Part shown: one piece after another, positions 23,037 to 31,956 of the stretch
How positions within the stretch are numbered: the first letter of the stretch is position 1
How the letters are laid out: every line of letters begins with the position of its first letter
Source of the DNA: Enterococcus innesii
GTDB taxonomy: Bacteria > Bacillota > Bacilli > Lactobacillales > Enterococcaceae
NCBI GenBank assembly: GCA_018982785.1
Contig: JAHHEN010000003.1
Coordinates: 310,001 to 374,000 of the forward strand
Length of the DNA stretch: 64,000 nucleotides
Direction of reading: 5' to 3'
Made by a program: the position numbers and the translations under genes
Notes under the pieces: generated by a model
What the model saw: only the letters and a program-made list of their open reading frames with translations
The model's database searches: none
What the model was told of the DNA's origin: nothing

Positions 23037-24320
23037 ATGACTGCAAAATGGGAAAAAACAGGCACCAATGATGGTGTTTTGACATTTACGATCGCTCAAG
23101 CAGAAATCCAAAAAGGCTTGACGACTGCATTCAATAAAGTGAAAGGCAATCTTAACGTACCTGGCTTCCGTAAAGGAAAAGTGTCACGCCAAGTATTTAA
23201 CCGTATGTATGGCGAAGAAGCGTTGTATGAAGATGCATTGAACGCTGTTCTTCCAGAAGCTTATGAAGCTGCTGTAAAAGAAGCAGGGATCGATCCTGTT
23301 GCGCAACCAAAAATCGACGTTGACAGCATGGAAAAAGGCCAAGATTGGGTAATCAAAGCAGAAGTTACTGTAAAACCTGAAGTAAAACTTGGTGATTACA
23401 AAGAATTAACAGTTGAAAAACAAGACCGTGAAGTAACAGAAGAAGACGTGGATGCACGCATCAAACGTGAACAAGAAGCACAAGCTGAATTAGTTATCAA
23501 AGAAGACGAAGCAGCTGAAAATGGCGACACAGTCGTTATCGACTTTGAAGGCTTCTTAGGGGAAGAAACATTTGAAGGCGGCAAAGGTGAAAACTACTCA
23601 CTTGAACTTGGCTCAAACTCATTCATCCCTGGCTTTGAAGAACAATTAGTGGGAACAAAAGCTGGCGATAGCAAAGACGTTACCGTGACTTTCCCAGAAG
23701 ATTACCAAGCAGAAGATCTAGCTGGTAAAGAAGCAGTTTTCAAAGTAACGGTTCATGAAGTCAAAGCAAAAGAACTTCCTGAATTAGATGATGAATTCGC
23801 AAAAGACGTTGATGACAGCGTTGAATCATTAGCTGAATTAAAAGAAAAATACCGTGCTGAATTGACAGAAACAAAAGAAAAAGCAGCAGAAGATGCAAAA
23901 GACGAAGCTGCAATCCGTCAAGCAGTTGAAAATGCAGAAATCGTTGAATTACCACATTCAATGGTGCATGACGAAGTTCACCGTTCAATGGATGAATTCT
24001 TAAACAACATGCAACGTCAAGGAATTTCACCAGAAATGTACTATCAATTAACTGGATCAACTGAAGCTGATCTGCACACACAATTCGAAGGCGAAGCAGA
24101 AACACGCGTGAAAACAAACCTTGTCATTGAAGCAATCGCTAAAGCAGAAGGTTTGGAAGCAACAGAAGAAGATATCGAAAACGAAATCAAAGAACTTTCT
24201 GAAGCTTACAACATGCCAGTGGATCAAATCAAACGCGTCTTAACAGAAGACATGTTGAAACATGATATCACAATGAAAAAAGCAGTTGAACTTGTAACAG
24301 GTACTGCAAAAGAAGCGTAA
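23037..24320 (+). CDS. tig: Trigger factor (ribosome-associated chaperone)
   Basis: Trigger factor binds at the ribosomal exit tunnel and shields nascent chains. The N-terminal ribosome-binding signature is [12 protein letters not shown]; the FKBP-type prolyl isomerase domain (about 160-245) starts after [13 protein letters not shown] and includes [15 protein letters not shown]; a long helical C-terminal domain follows. Length 427. Codon use is strongly biased toward highly expressed patterns (GAA, AAA, CGT), unlike the milder neighbours. The start is set by TTCGGAGGG. It is followed by its own terminator. Confidence 0.97.
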   Translation: MTAKWEKTGTNDGVLTFTIAQAEIQKGLTTAFNKVKGNLNVPGFRKGKVSRQVFNRMYGEEALYEDALNAVLPEAYEAAVKEAGIDPVAQPKIDVDSMEKGQDWVIKAEVTVKPEVKLGDYKELTVEKQDREVTEEDVDARIKREQEAQAELVIKEDEAAENGDTVVIDFEGFLGEETFEGGKGENYSLELGSNSFIPGFEEQLVGTKAGDSKDVTVTFPEDYQAEDLAGKEAVFKVTVHEVKAKELPELDDEFAKDVDDSVESLAELKEKYRAELTETKEKAAEDAKDEAAIRQAVENAEIVELPHSMVHDEVHRSMDEFLNNMQRQGISPEMYYQLTGSTEADLHTQFEGEAETRVKTNLVIEAIAKAEGLEATEEDIENEIKELSEAYNMPVDQIKRVLTEDMLKHDITMKKAVELVTGTAKEA

Positions 24321-24331
24321 GCAAAACTCTT

Positions 24332-24367
24332 AAAAGCGGCGAACATCTACCGGTGTTTGCCGTTTTT
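24332..24367 (+). terminator. Intrinsic terminator after tig
   Basis: AGCGGCGAACA and TGTTTGCCG form an imperfect stem around CTACCGG, followed by six T. Confidence 0.85.
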
Positions 24368-24545
24368 TCATGGGAGTAAAAATGGAGATTTTGGAATTAC
24401 TAACAAATGATAAGAAAACATTAGGCAAAGTAAAAAGAACTTTTTCTTTCAAAAAAGTTATGATATGATTGTTTAAGACTGCAAAGTTAGTAAACCAAAT
24501 TCCACTCCTTTAAATAGGTTGGAAAATTTTCAAGGGGTGAACAGT

Positions 24546-25790
24546 ATGTACGATAATACAAACGGTAATGAAGCTGTTCGTTGTTCTTTTTGTGGAAAAA
24601 CACAAGAAGAGGTGAAAAAGATCGTTGCAGGTCCTGGGGTCTATATCTGTAATGAATGCATCGATTTGTGCAAAGAAATCATTGATGAAGAGTTTTACGA
24701 AGAAGCAGTTCGGGAATTTACTGAAGTGCCGAAACCGCAAGAACTATTGAATGTTCTCAATGAATATGTGATTGGACAAGATCGTGCCAAACGAACATTG
24801 GCTGTAGCGGTTTACAATCACTACAAACGGGTCAATGTAGAAACGACAGCTGAAGATGTAGAATTACAAAAAAGCAATATTTGCTTGATTGGACCAACGG
24901 GTTCAGGGAAAACATTCTTAGCACAAACGTTAGCACGTTCTCTGAATGTGCCATTTGCAATCGCTGATGCAACTAGTTTGACAGAAGCCGGCTATGTCGG
25001 TGAAGATGTGGAAAATATTCTTTTGAAACTGTTACAAGCTGCTGATTATAATGTAGAGATGGCCGAAAAAGGGATTATCTATATTGATGAGATCGATAAA
25101 ATCGCCCGTAAGAGTGAGAACGTATCGATTACTCGTGATGTCTCTGGTGAAGGTGTTCAGCAAGCTTTATTGAAGATCCTAGAAGGAACCACTGCTAGTG
25201 TGCCGCCTCAAGGTGGACGGAAACATCCGCATCAAGAGATGATCCAAATCGATACGACCAATATTCTCTTTATAGTTGGTGGGGCGTTTGACGGGATCGA
25301 AACAATTGTTAAAAACCGCTTAGGTGAAAAAACTATTGGATTTGGTACAAACAACAAACGTCTTGAAGAAGGCGAGAGCGTGATGCAACAGATCATTCCT
25401 GAAGACTTGCTTAAATTCGGTTTGATCCCTGAATTTATCGGTCGCTTGCCAGTGATGGCTGCTTTAGAGAAATTGACGGTAGATGATTTAGTGCATATTT
25501 TGACTGAACCTAAAAATGCCCTTGTCAAACAATATCAAAAATTGATGGCATTAGATGATACAGAACTCGAATTTGAGCCAGAGGCTTTACGTGCGATTGC
25601 TGCGCAAGCAATTGAGCGAAACACCGGAGCTCGTGGATTACGTTCGATCATCGAAAATATTATGATGGAAGTCATGTTCAATGTTCCTTCTGATGAGTCG
25701 ATTCAAAAAGTCACTATTACGGAAGATGCTGCGAAAGGACTTGGCGAACCAAAAATCATTTACAATGAAGAGACCAAAAAAGCAGTCTAA
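24546..25790 (+). CDS. clpX: ATP-dependent Clp protease ATP-binding subunit ClpX
   Basis: ClpX unfolds substrates and feeds them to ClpP. The N-terminal zinc-binding domain is seen as CSFCGKT and CNECIDLC (residues about 12-40). Then Walker A GPTGSGKT, Walker [11 protein letters not shown], a GYVGEDV pore loop, the RKH-type loop region GGRKHPHQ and the ClpP-docking IGF loop (KTIGFG). About 414 residues. I chose ATG 24546, seven bases after AAGGGGTG, over an in-frame TTG at 24519 that would place the ribosome site inside the gene. Followed by engB, a frequent neighbour. Confidence 0.97.
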   Translation: MYDNTNGNEAVRCSFCGKTQEEVKKIVAGPGVYICNECIDLCKEIIDEEFYEEAVREFTEVPKPQELLNVLNEYVIGQDRAKRTLAVAVYNHYKRVNVETTAEDVELQKSNICLIGPTGSGKTFLAQTLARSLNVPFAIADATSLTEAGYVGEDVENILLKLLQAADYNVEMAEKGIIYIDEIDKIARKSENVSITRDVSGEGVQQALLKILEGTTASVPPQGGRKHPHQEMIQIDTTNILFIVGGAFDGIETIVKNRLGEKTIGFGTNNKRLEEGESVMQQIIPEDLLKFGLIPEFIGRLPVMAALEKLTVDDLVHILTEPKNALVKQYQKLMALDDTELEFEPEALRAIAAQAIERNTGARGLRSIIENIMMEVMFNVPSDESIQKVTITEDAAKGLGEPKIIYNEETKKAV

Positions 25791-25800
25791 TCGAGACCAA

Positions 25801-25836
25801 GTCGGATAGTTTCATTGCTATCCGGCTTTCTTTTTG
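25801..25836 (+). terminator. Weak terminator between clpX and engB
   Basis: CGGATAG (25803-25809) pairs with CTATCCG (25818-25824), followed by an interrupted T tract; partial readthrough into engB is likely. Confidence 0.6.
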
Positions 25837-25860
25837 AAAAAAATGAAAAGGAGCGATCCA

Positions 25861-26445
25861 ATGAAAGTACATGATGCTGAGATCGTCATCAGTGCTGTAT
25901 CACCAGCACAATACCCAGATACACCCTTACCGGAGATTGCCTTAGCAGGGCGATCCAATGTCGGTAAATCATCCTTTATCAATACATTGATTAACCGTAA
26001 AAACTTAGCCCGTACCTCGTCAAAACCGGGGAAGACCCAAACGTTGAACTTTTATTTGATTGAAAATACGCTGCATTTTGTCGATGTCCCTGGCTATGGC
26101 TATGCAAAAGTATCGAAAACCGAGCGAGCGAAATGGGGGAAAATGATTGAAACGTACCTCGAACAAAGAGAGCAGCTGCGAGCAGTAGTATCTTTGGTTG
26201 ATTTACGTCATGCACCTTCTCAAGAAGATATTCAAATGTATGAATTTTTAAAGTATTATGAGATCCCTGTGATCGTGGTTGCTACCAAAGCAGATAAAAT
26301 TCCTCGTGGAAAATGGAACAAGCACGAGAGTATGATCAAAAAAGCGTTGTCCTTTGATCCAGCAGATACGTTTATCCTATTTTCTTCTATTACCAAACAA
26401 GGAAAAGAAGAAGCATGGAAAGCGATTGAAGCAGCAATAAAATAA
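25861..26445 (+). CDS. engB: Ribosome biogenesis GTPase EngB (YsxC/YihA)
   Basis: EngB is an essential GTPase of 50S subunit assembly. Motifs G1 [10 protein letters not shown]2 region [12 protein letters not shown]3 DVPGYGYA and G4 TKADK are all present in order. Starting at 25861, behind AAAAGGAG, gives about 194 residues, the usual size; an upstream in-frame TTG at 25834 would precede that ribosome site. It lies 70 bases after clpX. Confidence 0.96.
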   Translation: MKVHDAEIVISAVSPAQYPDTPLPEIALAGRSNVGKSSFINTLINRKNLARTSSKPGKTQTLNFYLIENTLHFVDVPGYGYAKVSKTERAKWGKMIETYLEQREQLRAVVSLVDLRHAPSQEDIQMYEFLKYYEIPVIVVATKADKIPRGKWNKHESMIKKALSFDPADTFILFSSITKQGKEEAWKAIEAAIK

Positions 26446-26457
26446 TTATTAATTCGG

Positions 26458-26492
26458 AAACCGAAGCAAAGAAGTGCCTTGCTTCGGTTTTT
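26458..26492 (+). terminator. Intrinsic terminator after engB
   Basis: AAACCGAAGCAA (26458-26469) pairs with TTGCTTCGGTTT (26479-26490), ending in a short T run. Confidence 0.9.
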
Positions 26493-26573
26493 CGCATTTT
26501 ATAGTGGAAATTAGCTGATTTATGCTATTCTACGCAGCGTAGAGTGCTAAATTTGCCCAATTTTAGCGAAAAT

Positions 26574-26606
26574 CTCCTTGTTATTTGTTAAACTTGTAAC
26601 AAGGAG
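26574..26606 (+). promoter_or_regulatory. Hairpin that buries the ribosome site of the HTH gene
   Basis: CTCCTTGTTA (26574-26583) and TAACAAGGAG (26597-26606) are perfect 10-base inverted repeats with a 13-base loop. The right arm contains the AAGGAGG ribosome site of the gene starting at 26617. In RNA this would hide the site; in DNA it could instead be an operator for the encoded regulator. Confidence 0.6.
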
Positions 26607-26616
26607 GTGTGGTCGA

Positions 26617-27498
26617 ATGCATGAAACATTGAGTAAAAAACTAAAAGAGTATCGATCAAGGCATAACTTAACTCAGAAGGAATTAGCTGTAAGGTTATTT
26701 GTTTCTGATAAGGCCATTTCAAAATGGGAACGAGGGAATGGATTGCCAGATATTGAGACATTGGTTCATCTAGCCGATTTACTAGGGACACCAGTGGAAG
26801 AGTTACTAAAAGAAAAGAAAGAAACCTATTATTATGAATACAAAAGTGAACGGATGGTTCTGCGGCTTCCGTTAATGCACATTTTGATTCCCAATTTATT
26901 CTTATTGCTGAATCAAGTGACGAGCGTTCGAGAGTTTTTTGTTCTGATGAAAGAGTTACCAACTGCCAGCGGCTGGTTTAGCCTTGGTGTTAAAGCCAAA
27001 GGGGTTATTGCTTTGGGAATTGTCAGCTTAGGCTTTTTATCGATTGGCTTATTGTCCTTCGGAATGCTGGGGATTGGGACAGTCAGCACCGGTGTTATTG
27101 CAATAGGGAACCTCTGTTTTGGCTTTTTAGTTGGGATTGGCAATCTTGCTGTCGGCTCGATTGTTGTCGGTAATCTTGGCATTGGCTGGCTCGCTCTAGC
27201 AAATGTTGCGATCGCGTGGATTGGGGTTGCCAATTACGGTGTGGGGAGTTTTATGGCTGTTTTGCCATCAAATTCAACCACGGAAGATTTTAACCAAGCG
27301 ATTCAACAACTCTTAGCCTCGGAGATCCCTGACTTGATCAAGACCACTATCTTTGAACCAATGATTCATTTTACAAATTCACCGATTTTTGTGGTGATCT
27401 TCGTGATGACGATCTTAGCAGCCGTCTTCCTTATTCTCTGCTTGTTGACCATTGGCTTAGTGCGCTTACGTCAAAGCATGATGTATGAAGAGCTATAA
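26617..27498 (+). CDS. HTH (Xre/Cro) regulator with glycine-periodic hydrophobic C-terminal domain
   Basis: Residues 1-65 form an Xre-type helix-turn-helix (LTQKELAVRLFVSDKAISKWERGNGLPD). After a linker and one hydrophobic segment comes a striking stretch of about 85 residues where Gly or Ala recurs every five positions: GVIAL GIVSL GFLSI GLLSF and later GNLAV, GNLGI, ANVAI, ANYGV. The later units resemble the A(D/N)LXX pentapeptide pattern. The protein ends with a clear membrane helix (IFVVIFVMTILAAVFLILCLL). About 293 residues. The start is fixed by AAGGAGGTG. Probably a membrane-tethered regulator; target unknown. Terminator downstream, then an IS200 element. Confidence 0.85.
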   Translation: MHETLSKKLKEYRSRHNLTQKELAVRLFVSDKAISKWERGNGLPDIETLVHLADLLGTPVEELLKEKKETYYYEYKSERMVLRLPLMHILIPNLFLLLNQVTSVREFFVLMKELPTASGWFSLGVKAKGVIALGIVSLGFLSIGLLSFGMLGIGTVSTGVIAIGNLCFGFLVGIGNLAVGSIVVGNLGIGWLALANVAIAWIGVANYGVGSFMAVLPSNSTTEDFNQAIQQLLASEIPDLIKTTIFEPMIHFTNSPIFVVIFVMTILAAVFLILCLLTIGLVRLRQSMMYEEL

Positions 27499-27571
27499 GG
27501 AAACCATTAGATGCCAATTCTGATTGCTGCATTTAAGTAGACTCAGTGGCTCATTTTCTATTCGCATAAGT

Positions 27572-27608
27572 AAAAAGGCAAGGGACGGAAGCGTCCTTTG
27601 CCTTTTTT
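27572..27608 (+). terminator. Intrinsic terminator after the HTH gene
   Basis: AAAAAGGCAAGGGACG pairs with CGTCCTTTGCCTTTTT across a short GAAG loop, followed by a T run. Confidence 0.9.
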
Positions 27609-27696
27609 ATTATTGACTTTAGTCAGTTTCGTTCGCGTAGCGTACGAAACAAAAAAACCGCGCGTTTCTACGCGTGGACGAGATAGCTTTAGCGAT

Positions 27697-27761
27697 AAAA
27701 AACTCCTTTCGATATACTAATAGTGGCTACCAACCGCATATCAGATCGAAAGGAGTTTTTT
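27697..27761 (+). promoter_or_regulatory. Long inverted repeat over the tnpA ribosome site
   Basis: AAAAAACTCCTTTCGAT (27697-27713) is perfectly complementary to ATCGAAAGGAGTTTTTT (27745-27761), whose AAAGGAG is the ribosome site of tnpA. IS200 elements are known to use such a stem both as a terminator for outside transcription and to block translation of transposase. Confidence 0.8.
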
Positions 27762-27762
27762 T

Positions 27763-28215
27763 ATGTCTAACGACGATAAAAGTTTAGCACATACTAGATG
27801 GAATTGTAAGTATCACATAGTCTTCACCCCGAAGTATCGACGAAAAGTGATTTATGGAAAGTTAAGAGTAAGTATTGGTCAGATAGTAAGAAAATTGTGT
27901 GAGATGAAGGATGTTGAAATCATCGAAGCTCATGCCATGCCTGGCCATATTCATATGTTAGTAAGAATACCACCAAAGATTAGTATTTCTAGTTTTATGG
28001 GCTACTTAAAAGGACGAAGTGCAACCTTAATCCATGAAAAACATGCGAATTTGAAATATAAGTATGGGAATAAAAGCTTTTGGTCCAAAGGATACTACGT
28101 GAGTACGGTTGGTTTAAATCAAAAAACAATTGAAAAATATATTCGAGAACAAGAAGCAGATGATCGAATAAGAGATAGTATAAGTAAACAAGAGTATGTA
28201 GATCCATTTAAATAG
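27763..28215 (+). CDS. tnpA: IS200/IS605-family Y1 transposase TnpA
   Basis: A 150-residue HUH-type single-strand transposase. The metal-binding HUH motif is HIHMLVRIPP (near residue 65) and the catalytic tyrosine is in the KGYYVSTVG block (near residues 111-112), followed by the C-terminal helix EKYIREQEADDR. TnpA cuts and rejoins single-stranded DNA at subterminal hairpins, giving 'peel-and-paste' transposition. The frame is complete, so the element may be active. Translation is likely repressed by the inverted repeat over its ribosome site. No tnpB accessory gene follows. Confidence 0.95.
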   Translation: MSNDDKSLAHTRWNCKYHIVFTPKYRRKVIYGKLRVSIGQIVRKLCEMKDVEIIEAHAMPGHIHMLVRIPPKISISSFMGYLKGRSATLIHEKHANLKYKYGNKSFWSKGYYVSTVGLNQKTIEKYIREQEADDRIRDSISKQEYVDPFK

Positions 28216-28255
28216 TGAAAGAGAGATAGGGCTGTGAGCGGTTGGTGGTCATTTA

Positions 28256-28331
28256 AAAAGCCCCTTTTAAGGGGCTAGCGAGTGGTGAGCCCTTCTAGGG
28301 CTGTTAAAAAGCCACCCGTTTCACGGGTGGA
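28256..28331. repeat. Cluster of three hairpins at the IS200 right end
   Basis: AGCCCC/GGGGCT (28259-28275), AGCCC/GGGCT (28289-28303) and CCACCCG/CGGGTGG (28313-28331) follow each other in 75 bases. The last is probably the transposase recognition hairpin; the others are unexplained. Confidence 0.65.
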
Positions 28332-28337
28332 TATTTA

Positions 28338-28514
28338 CTAGTCTGCTTTCTTACTATCTTTTGGTTGTTTTTTATTCTCATCATCAGGTTCGTTTTTTAA
28401 GAAACGTTCAATATCGTTTTGTTCCTTTTTATTGTCCTTATCGTTATCGGGAAGAAAGGCAAAATCATCAAACATTTTATCTAGCGAGTCTTCTCGTTGG
28501 AATTTTAAGCCCAT
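28338..28514 (-). CDS. Small acidic hypothetical protein (58 residues)
   Basis: MGLKFQREDSLDKMFDDFAFLPDND begins a short, highly charged protein with a disordered Lys/Asp/Asn-rich tail. I chose the ATG at 28514 because GGAGGTG lies six bases upstream; the longer frame from 28568 would put this ribosome site inside. It resembles short enterococcal and streptococcal proteins annotated as SPJ_0845 family, but that is from memory and weak. Its stop lies exactly at the right border of the IS200 element, so the insertion may have altered its end or its terminator. Confidence 0.6.
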   Translation of the reverse strand: MGLKFQREDSLDKMFDDFAFLPDNDKDNKKEQNDIERFLKNEPDDENKKQPKDSKKAD

Positions 28515-28643
28515 AGGTTCACCTCCAAGCGCCTTTAGTTTACCACGAAAGGTGTGAGATTTCATCAAAAAAAAGCGAAATAGTGTTCAATCGTTTCTCC
28601 CTTTACTATAATTAAAGAAAGGGGATAGAAAAGAGGGATAGCG

Positions 28644-29975
28644 ATGATCAAAACTGAAAAAATCTATGGCTTTCTACAATCGACACAAATGGAAGCATCA
28701 CAGTTGCGTTTGTTGATTGAGAATTGGTTCACTTTGGTTCGTCTTAGCTATCAGCCGACGGAATATTACTACAATCAGCAAGAAAAGAAACCCTACGATT
28801 TTAATGAAATCAGTCGGTTGTTGCATAATGCCCCTGAAGAAATCAATACAGAAATTATTGTGACGGATGGCCAAAATGAGTCCAGTATCCATGTCATTCA
28901 AGAAGCAGTGTTGCAACGACATCTGTTTACAAAAGACGTATTTTCCACGCAAAAACCAGTGATTTTAAGTTACTTCGATGAAACGATGCAAAGAGATGGC
29001 TTGTTCGGCTATTTGCGTTCATATGATGAGTACTTGATGCATAACGTCGAGCGAATCGAGAAAAGACAAAATTTTCAATCGATTGCTGAAATCAACGCGT
29101 TACCGAAGCGGAAAAATTTTGAACAAGAAATCGTCATCGACTGCAATCAGTTTTCTGGTTACGATGTTTTTTACAATGGCTATACACTGACCTCTTGCTG
29201 GCGAATGTACTTTTCGGCATTCTACGCGCATATCATTCCTCAGGTGATCATTACGGATGCGCAACAAGTTGAGCAAGTCCAAGTGAGAGATCAAGGAATC
29301 GTGATGGTGGAATTGTATCGCGATCCATTTCAGTGGGATCACGAGTTGAATCTTTCTTACCAGCGTTTGTTTCGTGATCAAACTGGGATCGATCAATTGA
29401 CATGGGATAACGGCGTCGGTATTTTAAGAGAACCATATATTGAATACGCCTTTGGCGATCACTTGATCCAAACCATCCAATACCAAAATGATCGGATGCA
29501 GCCGACAACTAAGCGTAACGCGACACATTTCGTCACTCGAAGCTTCGACCTGGTGAATGAAGAGTACCAGGAGCGTCGGGTAAAAGGTTACTTGAATGCA
29601 CAAGCATATTTTCCTTGGATTGATCAAGAGCGGTTGCGCATGATGGATTATATCGTATTAAAACCGGAATTGACTGTAGATGATGGGGTCGAGGCATATG
29701 CCTTTTATATTCGGAATCACCTCGAAATTGATTACTCAGAGGATCGCTTTAAAGACTACACGGCTTGCTTACAATTTTATTTACCAGAAACAGCCCTGAA
29801 GGAGCTGCCGATAGACGGATTGAAAGCAGCGATGCCGGATGTTCATTTTGGGTATTTGCACCGCACGCGCAAATATACGTGGGTTAACCTAAAGAAGGAT
29901 GGGAAAAAACTACGCGTATATTTTATGAATACCCAAAAGCTAGTCGAACAGCAGCTCTTTACCAATCAAGAATGA
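28644..29975 (+). CDS. Hypothetical protein, 443 residues
   Basis: Unrecognised. Soluble, no signal peptide, with a high fraction of aromatic residues (Tyr, Trp, Phe), for example the LVRLSYQPTEYYYNQQ and TSCWRMYFSAFYAH stretches. No catalytic or nucleotide-binding motif is evident. It starts MIKTEKIYGFLQ behind AAGAGGGA and is preceded by AAAGGGGA. The gene stands alone: divergent from the small acidic gene and convergent with the fructose operon, sharing a bidirectional terminator. Base composition matches the neighbours. It could be an enterococcal lineage-specific family. Confidence 0.8.
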   Translation: MIKTEKIYGFLQSTQMEASQLRLLIENWFTLVRLSYQPTEYYYNQQEKKPYDFNEISRLLHNAPEEINTEIIVTDGQNESSIHVIQEAVLQRHLFTKDVFSTQKPVILSYFDETMQRDGLFGYLRSYDEYLMHNVERIEKRQNFQSIAEINALPKRKNFEQEIVIDCNQFSGYDVFYNGYTLTSCWRMYFSAFYAHIIPQVIITDAQQVEQVQVRDQGIVMVELYRDPFQWDHELNLSYQRLFRDQTGIDQLTWDNGVGILREPYIEYAFGDHLIQTIQYQNDRMQPTTKRNATHFVTRSFDLVNEEYQERRVKGYLNAQAYFPWIDQERLRMMDYIVLKPELTVDDGVEAYAFYIRNHLEIDYSEDRFKDYTACLQFYLPETALKELPIDGLKAAMPDVHFGYLHRTRKYTWVNLKKDGKKLRVYFMNTQKLVEQQLFTNQE

Positions 29976-30014
29976 AAAAGACCCGCAAGATCACCAGGAT
30001 CTTGCGGGTCTTTT
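29976..30014. terminator. Bidirectional terminator between the 443-residue gene and fruA
   Basis: AAAAGACCCGCAAGATC (29976-29992) pairs with GATCTTGCGGGTCTTTT (29998-30014), a 17-base perfect stem with T runs on both strands. Confidence 0.93.
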
Positions 30015-30017
30015 CAA

Positions 30018-31943
30018 TTAGGCTGTTTGCTCAGGCGCTTTTTTCAACAAACCGAATACGACGCCAGAAACGATTGCACCGATCAAGATGAATAGCAAGA
30101 ACAAAATTGGTTTAGATAATAATAGGACAACGAAGATCCCACCGTGTGGGGCCATTAATTGGATATCAAAGGCACCGACAAGCGCACCAGTCAGTGCAGA
30201 ACCGACGATAAAGCTTGGGATCGCCCGTAGTGGATCTGCTGCTGCAAATGGGATCGCACCTTCAGTGACGAAGGATAGCCCCATGACGATATTTGTCAAA
30301 CCTGCTTCTTTTTGGTCTTTCGTGAATTTGTTTTTGAACAATAGTGTTGCGACAAAAATTGCCAATGGAGGAACCATTCCGCCGGCCATTACTGATGCCA
30401 TCACGACGCTACCACCTTCAGCAACGGTGGTTGCCAATGTTGCAGTACCGAAAACATAAGCGGCTTTGTTGATTGGGCCACCTAAATCGGCTGCCATCAT
30501 CGCTGCTAGCAACGCACCAAGCAAAGCAGCATTTGTGCCACTTAAGCCGGTCAGGAAGCTGTTTAAACCATCGTTGATGGCTTTCATTGGCACGTTGATC
30601 AATAACATCAAGAAACCAGTGATCAAAAGACCGAAAACAGGGTAGAAGAGGATCGTTTTGATTCCTTCTAATGATTTTGGTAAGCCTTTGAATAATGAAC
30701 GTAAGAACTTAATGACGTAACCAGCTAGGAAACCGCCGATCAAGGCACCTAAGAAACCAGCACCACCTGTATTTGCTAAAGCACCTGCTGCGAAACCGAC
30801 GATCAATCCAGGTCGGTCACTGATACTTGAAGCGATAAATCCAGCTAAGACAGGTAGCATAAAACCAAATGCCGCGCTACCGATTTGATTGAACCAAGAA
30901 GCTGCTTGGTTGTAGTTTCCTAATTGACTCAAGGCATCTTGAGGGACACCCATGAACTGGTCAACCATGAAGGAAATAGCGATCATGATTCCACCGGCAA
31001 TAACAAATGGCAGCATATGAGAAACACCATTCATCAAATCTTTATAGATTCGTTGACCGACTGAACCATCAGCAGAAGCGTCCTCTTTATCAGAAGCTTG
31101 GCCGCTACCATGAAAAACAGGAGCAGTTCCGCTCATTGCTTCATTGATTAATTGCTCGGTTTTACGGATACCATCGCTGACTGGACGGTTTACTAAATGT
31201 TTGCCGTCAAAGCGATCCATTTCAACTTTTTTATCGGCAGCTACGATCACACCAGTAGCTCGGGCGATATCAGCTTCTGTTAGACGATTTTTGATTCCTT
31301 CTGAACCATTTGTTTCAACTTTGATGTCAACGCCAAGTTCTTTGGCTTTCTTTTTCAAAGCATCTTCTGCCATGTAGGTATGGGCGATCCCTGTTGGGCA
31401 AGCTGTAACTGCGACGATATAGGGACGTTCGCTAGTAGGTGCTGCTTCTTGGTTTGCCGCTTCTTCTGCTAAAGCATCGGCTTCTTGCTGTGCCTCAGCT
31501 TCTGAGAAAAGTTGCTGTACTTGATCAGCAGTTGTCGCTGTTTTTAATTTAGCAACGAAATCTGGATCGATCAATAAGCGAGAGAGAGCTGCTAATGCTT
31601 GTAAATGAGTATCATTTGCTCCTTCTGGTGCTGCAATCATAAAGAAGAGGTACGTTGGTTGTCCATCTAACGCCTCATAGTCGACACCCGCATTACTTTT
31701 TGCGAATAAGACCGTCGCTTCTTTGACCGCACTATTTTTGGCATGGGGCATTGCGATGCCGTCACCTAGCCCTGTTGATGTTTGGGCTTCTCGGGCAAGA
31801 ATTCCTTCTTTGTAGACTTCGATATCTGAAATTCGTCCGACAGCATATAATTTTGCGACCATTTCATCAATGGCACCTTTTTTGTCTGTTGCTTGCAAGT
31901 CCATGATCATGGCATCTTTCAGCATCAACTCGTTGATTTTCAT
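30018..31943 (-). CDS. fruA: Fructose-specific PTS enzyme IIABC
   Basis: This permease imports fructose and phosphorylates it to fructose-1-phosphate. Order is IIA-IIB-IIC: the IIA phospho-histidine is in LGDGIAMPHAKN (near residue 67), the IIB phospho-cysteine in VTACPTGIAHTYMAEDAL (near 180), and the IIC membrane domain covers about residues 300-635 with many hydrophobic helices. Start chosen at 31943, nine bases after AGGAGG; the ATG at 31952 abuts that ribosome site. About 641 residues. It is the last gene of fruR-fruK-fruA, and the fruK stop codon lies in its ribosome site. Confidence 0.95.
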   Translation of the reverse strand: MKINELMLKDAMIMDLQATDKKGAIDEMVAKLYAVGRISDIEVYKEGILAREAQTSTGLGDGIAMPHAKNSAVKEATVLFAKSNAGVDYEALDGQPTYLFFMIAAPEGANDTHLQALAALSRLLIDPDFVAKLKTATTADQVQQLFSEAEAQQEADALAEEAANQEAAPTSERPYIVAVTACPTGIAHTYMAEDALKKKAKELGVDIKVETNGSEGIKNRLTEADIARATGVIVAADKKVEMDRFDGKHLVNRPVSDGIRKTEQLINEAMSGTAPVFHGSGQASDKEDASADGSVGQRIYKDLMNGVSHMLPFVIAGGIMIAISFMVDQFMGVPQDALSQLGNYNQAASWFNQIGSAAFGFMLPVLAGFIASSISDRPGLIVGFAAGALANTGGAGFLGALIGGFLAGYVIKFLRSLFKGLPKSLEGIKTILFYPVFGLLITGFLMLLINVPMKAINDGLNSFLTGLSGTNAALLGALLAAMMAADLGGPINKAAYVFGTATLATTVAEGGSVVMASVMAGGMVPPLAIFVATLLFKNKFTKDQKEAGLTNIVMGLSFVTEGAIPFAAADPLRAIPSFIVGSALTGALVGAFDIQLMAPHGGIFVVLLLSKPILFLLFILIGAIVSGVVFGLLKKAPEQTA

Positions 31944-31956
31944 TTTTTCCATCCTC

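Larger units (their letters stand above)
27650..28337 (+). mobile_element. IS200/IS605-type insertion sequence, tnpA only
   Basis: A compact element of roughly 690 bases, near the usual 700 of IS200. It has a single Y1 transposase gene and subterminal hairpins instead of terminal inverted repeats: left CCGCGCGTTTCTACGCGTGG (27658-27677), right CCACCCGTTTCACGGGTGG (28313-28331). The two hairpins share a C-C..CG-TTTC-CG..GG layout as expected for ends recognised by the same transposase. No tnpB is present. Exact ends cannot be fixed without a target comparison; a strong separate hairpin at 27623-27651 (GTTTCGT/ACGAAAC) may lie outside or mark the left border. Confidence 0.75.

Noticed and set aside
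27623-27651. GTTTCGT/ACGAAAC hairpin as a fixed IS200 terminus
   Set aside because: It is strong but does not resemble the right-end hairpin, so it may belong to the flanking sequence; left undefined.
28256-28331. CRISPR array
   Set aside because: The repeated hairpins differ in sequence and have no regular spacers; they belong to the IS200 right end.
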